Below, piece by piece: positions 43,617-52,166 of a stretch of DNA of 58,688 bases. Each line of letters opens with the position of its first letter. Within the stretch, counting starts at the first letter, position 1. The position numbers and the translations under genes were made by a program. Origin of the DNA: Acidimicrobiaceae bacterium (GTDB lineage Bacteria > Actinomycetota > Acidimicrobiia > Acidimicrobiales > RAAP-2); assembly GCA_003167415.1 (NCBI GenBank), contig PMTF01000020.1:87888-146575 (forward strand). Direction: 5' to 3'. Below the pieces are notes generated by a model, which did not search any database, was not told the origin of the DNA, and was given only the letters and a program-made list of their open reading frames with translations.

Positions 43617-44587
43617 CGGTGCGCCTCGCTGCGGCCGAAGCGCGCAGCACGTCGTTGGTCGAAGGCGGCCGAGAAACGGTGCGAATTTCGTGCGCCTTTG
43701 TCAATAACATGCCCGATGGAGCTTTCGAGGCGACCGAACGCCAGTTTCTAGGACTGCTTGATGGAGCCTCCGGAAGTGAGGTCATTGAAGTGCGCCTCTA
43801 TACGATGAATGGCATTCCGCGACAGGAGAAGACGGCGAGGCGAATCGCCGAGGGTTACCTCTCTTTGACCAACATTTACCTGGAACCGCCGGACGTATTA
43901 ATTGTGACGGGGTCGAATCCAATTGAGCCTCGTATTGAAGACGAGCCATACTGGGACGATCTCGCGGAGTTGCTTTCGTGGGCACGCAGGCACGTCAGAT
44001 CGACGCTCTTGTCCTGCTTGTCGGCACACGCCGCCTTGAAAATCTTTGACGATGTCGCCAGAGTTCGTCTACCGGCAAAGTGCACGGGAGTTTTTCCCCA
44101 AGACGTCGAGGTCGCACATGAACTCACCGAAGGACTTGATCCCAAGATCCTTCTTCCTCACTCCCGTTGGAATTCCGCGCCACGCGAATCCCTGGAGCGG
44201 GTTGGATATGACGTTCTTGTTCACTCCGAGAAGACGGGCTGGGGAGCGGCAGTACGAGAAAAGGATGGTCGTCAACTAGTACTCGTCCAGGGACACCCGG
44301 AATACGACCCCTGGAGTTTGTTGCGCGAGTATCGCCGTGACGCGGGAAGGTATGTCCGCCACGAACGTGACGACCTACCGTATTTGCCCTATCACTGTGT
44401 CTCACCTGATGAATGGGAAGATCTTGAGCGTATCCACCACGAGATCATCGATGGAAACCGAGATCCACTGATCTTCGATCAATATCCCTTTGACGAGGTA
44501 GGAGCCCGAGCGCCGTGGCCGTGGCACGCGGCAGCCACACGTCTGTTCGCCAACTGGTTGAGTAGCGTCAAACGAGGGGAAGACTGA
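43613..44587 (+). CDS. homoserine O-acyltransferase, MetA/HTS-like
   Basis: 324 residues from GTG overlapping the previous stop by four bases. Features of the HTS/MetA family (glutamine-amidotransferase-like fold): 'FVNNMPDGAFEATERQFLGL', 'VLIVTGSNPIEPRIEDEPYW', the nucleophile loop 'TLLSCLSAHAALKIF', 'CTGVFPQDVE', 'LLPHSRWNSAP' and 'VLVQGHPEYDPWSLL'. It activates the homoserine hydroxyl by acetyl or succinyl transfer, the first committed step to methionine. The surroundings 'NNMPDGA' and 'C-L-S-A-H' differ from standard MetA (usually NLMPxK and C-W-x-x-Q), so substrate may be modified. Confidence 0.85.
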   Translation: MTVRLAAAEARSTSLVEGGRETVRISCAFVNNMPDGAFEATERQFLGLLDGASGSEVIEVRLYTMNGIPRQEKTARRIAEGYLSLTNIYLEPPDVLIVTGSNPIEPRIEDEPYWDDLAELLSWARRHVRSTLLSCLSAHAALKIFDDVARVRLPAKCTGVFPQDVEVAHELTEGLDPKILLPHSRWNSAPRESLERVGYDVLVHSEKTGWGAAVREKDGRQLVLVQGHPEYDPWSLLREYRRDAGRYVRHERDDLPYLPYHCVSPDEWEDLERIHHEIIDGNRDPLIFDQYPFDEVGARAPWPWHAAATRLFANWLSSVKRGED

Positions 44588-44589
44588 CC

Positions 44590-45864
44590 ATGCACGACGA
44601 GACCATCGCGATCCACGCTGGCTACGAGGCGGACGGCACGCGCGCTGTCGCGGTACCCATATATATGACGGTAGCCAACGACTTCATTGACGCAGAACAC
44701 GCTAATTCGATCATGGACTTGGCGATCCCGGGATTTCACTACAACCGCATAAATAATCCCACGAACGACGTCCTCGAGAAGCGTATCGCCGCATTGGAGG
44801 GCGGAACAGCCGCCCTTGTCGTGGCATCCGGAATGGCAGCGGTGAGTTACGCGATCCTCACCGTGGCCACCACCGGATCGAATTTCGTGGTTGCGCCCCA
44901 GCTGTATGGCGCGACGTATACCTATTTCGCCCACGTACTTTCAACCTTGGGTATCGAAGCCCGTTTTGCCGCGGACGATCAAGCCGCATCAATGGGTCGA
45001 CTGATTGATGACAAAACCCGCTGTATATTCGTCGAGTCGATCGGCAACCCTGCGGGCAACGTCGTAGACCTTGAGTCCGTCGCCGATGTCGCCCATCGAG
45101 CTGGCGTTCCTTTCATCGTCGACAATACGGTGGCCACACCCATGATGTTGAAACCACTCCTCCACGGCGCGGACGTAGTAGTTCACTCGCTCACAAAATT
45201 CATCGGCGGCCACGGAACGACGCTCGGCGGCGCGATCGTAGATGGCGGCACGTTTCCATGGTCTGAGCACGCGGAACGTTTCCCGATGTTCAACCAGCCC
45301 GAAACGGCATTCCACGACGTCGTCTTTTCTCGGGACTTTCCAGAGAGGCCTTTCGTGGTTCGAGCTCGTTCCATTCAACTACGCAACACTGGCGCCACGC
45401 TTTCACCATTCAATTCCTTTCAGCTACTTCAGGGACTTGAGACATTGGCGATTCGCCTCGAACGTCACGAAGCCAATGCGCGAGCGATTGCCGCCTACTT
45501 AGCGCGCGACCCTCGCGTTGAGTGGGTAGCCTTCGCGGGCTTTCCCGATAATCCCTACTATCCGCTTGTTGAGAAATATCTAAAGGGACACGTTCCCTCG
45601 ATCATTACCTTCGGCTTGTCGGGGGGTTACGAAGCGGGATTGGCATTCTTCGATTCGGTGAAACTTTTCAAACGGCTACTGAACCTGGGTGATGCCAAAT
45701 CTCTCGTCATCCACCCGGCCTCAACTACGCATCGTCAGCTCAGTGAAAGTGAGTTGGTAGCTGCGGGAATACGGCCCGAGACGATCCGACTCTCGATCGG
45801 TCTTGAGCACGTTGACGATCTCATCGACGATATTGATCAGGCTCTGTCTGCCGCAGTTCACTGA
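44590..45864 (+). CDS. PLP-dependent O-acylhomoserine sulfhydrylase, MetY-like
   Basis: 424 residues from ATG two bases after the MetA-like stop. It is a Cys/Met-metabolism fold type I PLP enzyme: 'TIAIHAGYEADGTRAVAVPI', 'FHYNRINNPTNDVLEKRIAA' and 'ALVVASGMAAVSYAI'. The cofactor lysine is in 'VVHSLTKFIGGHGTTLGG', with 'LVIHPASTTHRQLSESEL' near the end. MetY-type enzymes replace the acyl group of O-acylhomoserine with sulfide or another nucleophile. Position right after the acyltransferase shows that they act in sequence. The following gene is convergent with a 16-base gap. Confidence 0.92.
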   Translation: MHDETIAIHAGYEADGTRAVAVPIYMTVANDFIDAEHANSIMDLAIPGFHYNRINNPTNDVLEKRIAALEGGTAALVVASGMAAVSYAILTVATTGSNFVVAPQLYGATYTYFAHVLSTLGIEARFAADDQAASMGRLIDDKTRCIFVESIGNPAGNVVDLESVADVAHRAGVPFIVDNTVATPMMLKPLLHGADVVVHSLTKFIGGHGTTLGGAIVDGGTFPWSEHAERFPMFNQPETAFHDVVFSRDFPERPFVVRARSIQLRNTGATLSPFNSFQLLQGLETLAIRLERHEANARAIAAYLARDPRVEWVAFAGFPDNPYYPLVEKYLKGHVPSIITFGLSGGYEAGLAFFDSVKLFKRLLNLGDAKSLVIHPASTTHRQLSESELVAAGIRPETIRLSIGLEHVDDLIDDIDQALSAAVH

Positions 45865-45880
45865 TCCACGCGGTTGAGAT

Positions 45881-47695
45881 TCAGCCGATGATGGCTTCCA
45901 CGGTGGCCTGGGCATCGTAAACGGCCCGGAGTCGGCTCCGCGGTGAAGGAAGGTAGTGCGTAAAGTACCGAACACCTTCAGTGAGCACGCCAAGTAGGGA
46001 GAGGTTGGATTGAACTCGGCCCTCCGCGTCGTAGGGATGGAAGTCCCCACTGATCGCAACGCTCCCCACCGTTATGTCGCCATAGCTGAACTGCGTGAGA
46101 CGACCCTTCGTATACAGACGGCTCAGGAGCGGCGAGGATGATCGAGCTAATGAAGGAAGGTCAAGGTGTCCTCGCACGACATGACTGACAGTGGCTTCGG
46201 TGGACTGGGAAAGTGCCGTAGAACGTATCGCCACCGCGCCATTGTCCCCTGCAGTCACCTCGGGGTGTGGTCCAAATGGGACATGAACCGTACCGACGTC
46301 AAGAAGACCAAGGAGTTGCTGTGAACGAAGCGCCGGAGGTCCCGCCTCCAAACGGTTAATGCGTCCACGGATGTTCGATTGGAAGTCAATGAATGACTGC
46401 ATCGAGAGGCCGCCGTATTCGATAACCCCTCGCATCTGATCTCGAAGAATTCTCGTTACCTCTTGCGCCGCCTTGACTGGACTCCCGCCGGGAGCGAGCG
46501 CCTGTTGAAGATCGGTTTCAACCATTTGGTAGACGTGGGCTTGGTAGACATCGCTGGAGTCGAAGCTGGCGTTCGCGTCGGCGAAGACGCAGCTCGCCGG
46601 ATCAAAGCGACCATACGTGGGCTCAAAGCGATCGACCGCGCGATCGAAGGTTCCGGCGAGCCAATTTGATTGGAGTTGCTCTCGGACAAACGTGGCCGCT
46701 GACGAGCCGCCCCGTAGATAGGCGGAGTGAATGAGATAGCGCACCTGCATCTCTGCATAAAGAAGAGGCAATAGATCGTTTCGAAAGTCCACGCGCCGAC
46801 GCAATGGCGAACCCAAGGGATTGGTCATTTCGCTGAAGGCCTCCGGCGTGCAGATAATCGGCTGATAATCGCCGGTGGGGTCAACACCGTGCACCGGTTT
46901 TGCGCAGTAGGGAACGCCGGACCTCGAATAAAAATAAATGTCCGGTTCTCGGCCACTGGGCACGTAGCGAATGCCGCCCCCGTCTTCCTTGTAGGACCCG
47001 CCGCGGCCGATCGTCAACGACGTGATCAGGTCGTAGGCAACTAATCCCATCCCCGCGATCGCGATGGGCTCTCCAGGTGCCACCAATGATTCAAAGTGTT
47101 CAACCGGATAGGGTCGAAGATAGTGGATGTCGCTTGAGTTTCTCGCTGGTTCTTCGTTGAGCGTGTGTCCGGAGGTCAGAACGACGTGGTCCACGCTGAT
47201 CTGAATCCCATTGTCGAGAAAAACGGTTTCACGCCCTCCGATCTCCGGCGCAATGTCACTAACGGTGGTGTAGTGACGCACGATCTCCAGATTCGACGGT
47301 GCGCCAGCGATAAGCGCCTCGTAGAACCAAGCCAGATACTCGCCCATGAGTCGCCGGGGAAGAAAGTCCGTCGGCAGTATTATCTCGCCCTTGGAGCCGA
47401 TCTTGTACTCATATCCCACGCGCCGATATCCCTTGTGGATTGCCCATTCATACAGGCCGACGGCGTAGGCGGGATCCGAATCGCCGTCGGGAGCGGCGTA
47501 GAGGGAAAGTTGGCCGCAGGGATTGTTCAAAATTAAGTAATCCGGTTGAGCCACAGAGTAGACCCCGCCACCCAGTTGACCCGGCTCAACAACGTGTACT
47601 CGAACGAAAGTGTTGATCTGATCCGCTCGATGGACTGTTCGCTCCAGAACGCATAGTCCCCAGGAGCCGAGTCCGACGATGGCAAATTCGCTCAT
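45881..47695 (-). CDS. large FAD/NAD(P)-binding protein (HpyO-type)
   Basis: 604 residues from ATG. A dinucleotide fold at the start has 'FAIVGLGSWGLCVLERTVHR' (GxGxxG), 'VVEPGQLGGGVYS' and 'DYLILNNPCGQLSLY', the signature of the FAD-NAD(P)-binding HpyO-like family (PF13454). 'IAIAGMGLVAYDLIT' gives a second fold. Members include siderophore-type and uncharacterised oxidoreductases found in secondary-metabolite clusters. It lies convergent with the MetA/MetY operon, so a role in oxidising that operon's product is plausible. Substrate unknown. Confidence 0.82.
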   Translation of the reverse strand: MSEFAIVGLGSWGLCVLERTVHRADQINTFVRVHVVEPGQLGGGVYSVAQPDYLILNNPCGQLSLYAAPDGDSDPAYAVGLYEWAIHKGYRRVGYEYKIGSKGEIILPTDFLPRRLMGEYLAWFYEALIAGAPSNLEIVRHYTTVSDIAPEIGGRETVFLDNGIQISVDHVVLTSGHTLNEEPARNSSDIHYLRPYPVEHFESLVAPGEPIAIAGMGLVAYDLITSLTIGRGGSYKEDGGGIRYVPSGREPDIYFYSRSGVPYCAKPVHGVDPTGDYQPIICTPEAFSEMTNPLGSPLRRRVDFRNDLLPLLYAEMQVRYLIHSAYLRGGSSAATFVREQLQSNWLAGTFDRAVDRFEPTYGRFDPASCVFADANASFDSSDVYQAHVYQMVETDLQQALAPGGSPVKAAQEVTRILRDQMRGVIEYGGLSMQSFIDFQSNIRGRINRLEAGPPALRSQQLLGLLDVGTVHVPFGPHPEVTAGDNGAVAIRSTALSQSTEATVSHVVRGHLDLPSLARSSSPLLSRLYTKGRLTQFSYGDITVGSVAISGDFHPYDAEGRVQSNLSLLGVLTEGVRYFTHYLPSPRSRLRAVYDAQATVEAIIG

Positions 47696-47928
47696 CGTTG
47701 CCCGAGCGAACCATCAGCGACGTCCCACCGCTCGGAGGTCGCCGTCATTGCCCTCGCCATTTGACACCACAACTTCATGGTTCAGGCGGTCCCTTCTTTG
47801 TTCGCGCAGTAAAACTAGGTTACGCGGTCGCGACGAAGTAGGAATACTCCGCCAGGGCAGCCGGTACGATGACGGTGCTTGGAACCCGGATTTGACTAGG
47901 TCCTGCGAGCCCACGAAGGAGATGGATA

Positions 47929-48801
47929 ATGACCCTTGGAGGGACGTTTCAACTCGGCGTCTTAAATGTGCAGCGCCTGGGCTTTGGGACAATGCAGTTA
48001 ACTGGCCCCGGTGTGTGGGGTGCGCCGAACGATCGCGACGGCGCCCGCAAGGTCTTGCGCCGTTGCATCGAACTCGGCATCAACCTGATTGACACCGCCG
48101 ATTCGTATGGGCCAAACGTTGTCGAAGAGCTCATTCACGAAGCTCTCCACCCTTATCCAGAGACGCTGATCATCGCGACGAAGGCCGGCCTCACAAGGTC
48201 CGGCCCAGACAGATGGGAGCCACGTGGAAACCCCGACTACTTGCGCCAGCAATGTGAAGGCAGCCTCAGACGACTTGGCGTCGATCAAATCGATCTCTTC
48301 CAGCTTCATCGAATAGATCCTCACGTCGACGCTGACGAGCAGTTTGGGCTCTTGAAAGCCCTGCGCGACGAGGGAAAGGTACGCGAGGTCGGATTGTCCG
48401 AGGTAAGCGTCACACAAATCGATGCGGCGCGGCGAATTGTTCCGATCGTCAGTGTGCAGAATCATTACAACATCGCTCAGCGTGATGCTGACAACGTCGT
48501 GGACTACTGCCAGCTTCAGGGCATTGGATTCATTCCATGGTTCCCTTTGGGCAACGGCAAGTTTTCCGCACCCGGCGGACCTCTCGAGGCGATGGCCGCG
48601 GAACTAGGTGTCACTGTGCCCCAGATCAGCCTGACGTGGCTCCTTCGTCGTTCTCCCGTCATTTTGCCTATCCCCGGAACGTCCTCGCTTCAACATTTGG
48701 AAGACAACTGTGAGGCGTCAGAAATATCGCTCACAGACATCCAGTACCAAGAATTGGCGGACTCACGTAAAGCAATGCGGCGTTGGACGATGAGCGGCTG
48801 A
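47929..48801 (+). CDS. aldo/keto reductase
   Basis: 290 residues from ATG behind AAGGAG. The AKR barrel has the catalytic tetrad: Asp and Tyr in 'INLIDTADSYGPNVVEELI', Lys in 'LIIATKAGLTRSG' and His in 'IDLFQLHRIDP'. The C-terminal NADPH site 'PIPGTSSLQHLEDNCEA' is intact. It reduces carbonyls with NADPH; substrate unknown. It is followed 17 bases later by the D-aminoacylase gene, probably in one operon. A divergent promoter with 45881-47695 should lie between 47696 and 47928. Confidence 0.9.
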   Translation: MTLGGTFQLGVLNVQRLGFGTMQLTGPGVWGAPNDRDGARKVLRRCIELGINLIDTADSYGPNVVEELIHEALHPYPETLIIATKAGLTRSGPDRWEPRGNPDYLRQQCEGSLRRLGVDQIDLFQLHRIDPHVDADEQFGLLKALRDEGKVREVGLSEVSVTQIDAARRIVPIVSVQNHYNIAQRDADNVVDYCQLQGIGFIPWFPLGNGKFSAPGGPLEAMAAELGVTVPQISLTWLLRRSPVILPIPGTSSLQHLEDNCEASEISLTDIQYQELADSRKAMRRWTMSG

Positions 48802-48818
48802 ATGAGGTTGAGGCAAAG

Positions 48819-50555
48819 GTGAGTGCAGACCTGGTCATCCGAAATGGTGTCGTCATCGATGGCACCGGCAGGGAGTCGCAACGTTGTGATGTGGCGATCA
48901 AAGGAGAGCGAATCGTCGCGGTCGGCAACGACGTGGGGTCGGGCTTTCGCGAAATAGACGCGGAAGGACTTATCGTGACTCCCGGATTTATCGATCCGCA
49001 CACGCACTACGACGGTCAAGCGACCTGGGATCCGTGGTTGGCTCCGTCATCACATCACGGTGTGACGACGGTGGCGATGGGCAACTGCGGGGTGGGGTTC
49101 GCACCCGTCGCCCCCGACTTCCACGATGGTCTAATCGAGATGATGGAAGGGGTCGAGGATATTCCCGGCACCGCGCTACATGAGGGTCTCCAGTGGAACT
49201 GGGAGACGTTCCCTGAATTCCTAAACGCACTCGATGGCCAAGAACGCACTATTGACGTCGCGACGCACGTTCCGCACGCCGCGCTACGCGCATACGTCAT
49301 GGGCGAGCGCGGAGGAGATCCTCTCGAAGAACCCTCGGAAATCGAGCTTGTCAAGATGGCGCAATTGTTGGGCGAGGGTTTGGACGCTGGGGCGCTTGGT
49401 ATTTCCACCTCACGCACCGAGCGGCACCGCACTAGTCGAGGGGAAAACCTCGGAACGCTTCGCGCCCGTGAGCCTGAGCTCCTAGCGTTGGCGCAAGTAT
49501 TGCGAACAAAAAAACGCGGGGTGTTCCAACTAGTCTCCGACAGTTATTGCACTTCAGACGATGAATTTGCTCGGTCCGAGTTCTCGTTAATCGCTGCGAT
49601 CGCTCGAGCGAGCGAGCGACCAATGAGTTTCAGCGTGCAACAAGACTTCGAATCTCCTAACCGATGGCGTGAGCTCATGGCGCTGGCTTATTCACTTCAG
49701 CGCGAAGGTCTCGACGTTAAAGCCCAAGTCGCGCCCCGAGCCATTGGCGTACTGCTGGGACTTCAGGCTTCCAGCAACGTATTCACGCCCGTGAGGGCAT
49801 ATGAGAGCATTAGTGGCCTTCCACTCGACGAGCAAATTGCCGCATTACGAGATCCAGAACTTCGAGCGAGAATACTTACGAGTCACGCCGCGCTCACTTC
49901 GGGGGAAGACGTATTTCCTGGACACGCATTTTTCGCCCGTTTCGACGACATGTTTATCCTTGACGAGCCCGTCAACTATGACTTGCACGCCAGCAACTCG
50001 CTCGGCGCCACGGCGCGGCGTTTAGGGATTGACCCGCGAGAGTATGCCTACGACGTACAACTTCAGAGAGAGGGCCACCAACTCATCTACACCCCACTCT
50101 TCAATTTCGTTGACGGAAGTCTGGATGCCGTGCGCGAGATGATAACTTCTCCAGTCGCAATGTTTGGCCTATCCGACGGGGGGGCGCACTGCGGCGCCAT
50201 CTGCGACGCAAGCATGACCACGAGTTTCATGACACTTTGGGCGCGAGATCGAAATGATGAAACGAACATTCCTCTCGAGTCAGTCATTCACCAGTTGACG
50301 CGTCGACCCGCTTTGCACTTTGGATGGCGTGATCGCGGCCTGGTTGCCCCCGGACTCCTCGCGGACTTGAATATCATCGACGTCGCTGAGCTCGCTTGTG
50401 ACTCCCCTCGAATCGTCACTGATCTGCCGGCTGGCGGACGCCGTCTACTTCAATCCTCGAGGGGATATCGTCACACAATTAAGCGTGGATCGGTGACATT
50501 CGAAAACGGAATTGCAACTGGGAAACTGCCTGGCAAGCTGCTTCGTGGGGCCTAG
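48819..50555 (+). CDS. N-acyl-D-amino-acid deacylase family amidohydrolase
   Basis: About 578 residues from GTG 48819 behind GAGG (a TTG frame from 48783 overlaps the previous gene). The metal site is 'VTPGFIDPHTHYDGQATWD' (H-x-H), then 'VTTVAMGNCGVGFAPVAPD' with the Cys ligand of D-aminoacylases, and 'MFGLSDGGAHCGAICDA' with the catalytic Asp. Family members release D-amino acids from N-acyl forms or act on related amide rings. Linked to the aldo/keto reductase gene, it may process a D-amino-acid intermediate. It is unusual to see it beside MetA/MetY. Confidence 0.9.
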   Translation: MSADLVIRNGVVIDGTGRESQRCDVAIKGERIVAVGNDVGSGFREIDAEGLIVTPGFIDPHTHYDGQATWDPWLAPSSHHGVTTVAMGNCGVGFAPVAPDFHDGLIEMMEGVEDIPGTALHEGLQWNWETFPEFLNALDGQERTIDVATHVPHAALRAYVMGERGGDPLEEPSEIELVKMAQLLGEGLDAGALGISTSRTERHRTSRGENLGTLRAREPELLALAQVLRTKKRGVFQLVSDSYCTSDDEFARSEFSLIAAIARASERPMSFSVQQDFESPNRWRELMALAYSLQREGLDVKAQVAPRAIGVLLGLQASSNVFTPVRAYESISGLPLDEQIAALRDPELRARILTSHAALTSGEDVFPGHAFFARFDDMFILDEPVNYDLHASNSLGATARRLGIDPREYAYDVQLQREGHQLIYTPLFNFVDGSLDAVREMITSPVAMFGLSDGGAHCGAICDASMTTSFMTLWARDRNDETNIPLESVIHQLTRRPALHFGWRDRGLVAPGLLADLNIIDVAELACDSPRIVTDLPAGGRRLLQSSRGYRHTIKRGSVTFENGIATGKLPGKLLRGA

Positions 50556-50662
50556 GACTGCGCCGACTTTATGCCTGGCTCGCGGCCTCCCACGTTCCGA
50601 TTTAGCATGAGGAGCGTGGAAGTGCCTGAACATGACGCCCGTAACGCGCCAACTAATCTCAA

Positions 50663-51076
50663 GTGATGCGTAGGATTGTCGGCCCTGGTCCGAGCAGACT
50701 CCTTTTGCCTGTCATTGTTTTCGTAATTCTCTTCTGCTTTACACCGTTTTCGAAAGCCATGCTCCGGGTCGTCGATGGAAGTTTCGCCACGGCGCACTAC
50801 AGTTCCTTGGCCCTGCAAGACCCTACAGATTCGGCTGCAGGAATACTCCCCGGCCAACCCGTGCGAGTGCAATTGACGAACCATACGGGACGCACTAAGA
50901 CTTATTACTGGAGCGCTACGCAGCGAGGAAACCTAATAAGCCTCGGCGAGGAGACGCTTGGTAACGGGAAAAGCGTCATCTTCTCCGTGCCTTATCGAGG
51001 CGCCGTCACGGGTACGCTCAGCGTAGCGCTCACCGGCACCACTGTTTTTGTCACGATGCCGATCGTGGGAACATGA
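50663..51076 (+). CDS. small exported or membrane-anchored protein, unknown
   Basis: 137 residues from GTG (ATG at 50666 also possible). One N-terminal helix, 'LLLPVIVFVILFCFTPFSKA', is followed by a short beta-rich extracytoplasmic domain with 'VRVQLTNHTGRTKTYYWSAT' and a Gly/Thr-rich end. It resembles the soluble, beta-sandwich half of DUF1616-type proteins found beside polysaccharide genes, but I do not recognise a named family. It is 71 bases upstream of a GT2 gene and likely belongs to that operon. Confidence 0.55.
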   Translation: MMRRIVGPGPSRLLLPVIVFVILFCFTPFSKAMLRVVDGSFATAHYSSLALQDPTDSAAGILPGQPVRVQLTNHTGRTKTYYWSATQRGNLISLGEETLGNGKSVIFSVPYRGAVTGTLSVALTGTTVFVTMPIVGT

Positions 51077-51146
51077 ACGCTCGTTTCTACTTGCGCCGAG
51101 ACCGAGGTGAACGAAGGTTTGGTAATCGCTCGAATCGGTATAAACA

Positions 51147-52166
51147 GTGACGACTCATCCATTTCTAAGTGTGGTGGTCTGCTCGTACAACGGTGCCGTC
51201 AGACTGGGGCCCTGCTTAGATGCCCTTTCAAACCAACAGATGCCGGTCGACGTTCTGGTCGTTGATGATGGCTCGATTGACGGAACGGACACATTGGCGA
51301 AGAGCTATGGATTCTCGGTCTTCCGTCATCGAGCCAATCGAGGAATATCCGCGGCCCGCAACAGCGGTCTGCAAAACGCCCTGTCGACAATCGTCGCCTA
51401 CTGCGACGACGATTGCACACCGCCGTTGGACTGGACAGAACGAATACTGGCTGCTTGGAAAGACCATCCCGGGTCCACCATTATTGGAGGAATGGTCGAG
51501 GTAGATCATCCGCAAACATTTACGCAACGGTACCTAGTGTTTCGAAATCCGCTCGTTCCCGCGGAAAGCGCGCTCGCGAACGATCCGAGCTTCTGGTACC
51601 GCCTATCTCGTCAGTTCCGTCCTCCACGCTTTTCCACGACGGATGTTTTTCCCGTGTATTCCGTAGTGGGTGCCAACATGTCCATGCACAGAGCACGTGC
51701 CCTTGAAGCGGGAGGCTTCGATGAAAGTCTCGTATTTGGCGAGGGGGAAGAGGTGGCGCTTTCAATTAACGTTCGTGAACGATTTGGCAAATATGCCGTG
51801 ATCGTGGATCCACGAGTCGTTCTCGCCCATCGTTTCGATCCGTCGATTCTCAAGACGTGGCGACGAAGTTTTGCCTATGGTCGCGGTGCGGGAGAAAGAT
51901 GGCGAAAGCGCGCCGGATGGCCGTCCCTTCCAGTCGTCGGTCCCACCGCTGTAATAGGCGCCGTTATTGTCGGGTCGTTCTCGTGGTTCTTGGGGCTCGT
52001 AGCGGGAGTGGCCACCCTCGCAATGCCTTGGGCATTTTGGATCTCACGAACGACGGAACAACGCAGAGCTGGAATGCTGGCCTATCCCTTTGCCGCCTTG
52101 ACGGATGATCTTGCGAGTCTTATCGGATTCGCGCGTGGTGTGAGTCGAAAGGTAAGTGGACCATGA
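51147..52166 (+). CDS. GT2 family glycosyltransferase with membrane tail
   Basis: 339 residues from GTG. The GT2 domain has 'LSVVVCSYNGAVRLGPCLDA', 'VDVLVVDDGSIDGTD', 'HRANRGISAARNSGL', the D-D-D metal site in 'IVAYCDDDCTPPLDW' and 'SLVFGEGEEVALSINVRE'. Two C-terminal helices ('TAVIGAVIVGSFSWFLGLVA', 'TLAMPWAFWI') anchor it. Its stop overlaps the start of the large membrane protein gene (ATGA), so the two are coupled and likely work in one step of glycan assembly. Confidence 0.9.
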   Translation: MTTHPFLSVVVCSYNGAVRLGPCLDALSNQQMPVDVLVVDDGSIDGTDTLAKSYGFSVFRHRANRGISAARNSGLQNALSTIVAYCDDDCTPPLDWTERILAAWKDHPGSTIIGGMVEVDHPQTFTQRYLVFRNPLVPAESALANDPSFWYRLSRQFRPPRFSTTDVFPVYSVVGANMSMHRARALEAGGFDESLVFGEGEEVALSINVRERFGKYAVIVDPRVVLAHRFDPSILKTWRRSFAYGRGAGERWRKRAGWPSLPVVGPTAVIGAVIVGSFSWFLGLVAGVATLAMPWAFWISRTTEQRRAGMLAYPFAALTDDLASLIGFARGVSRKVSGP

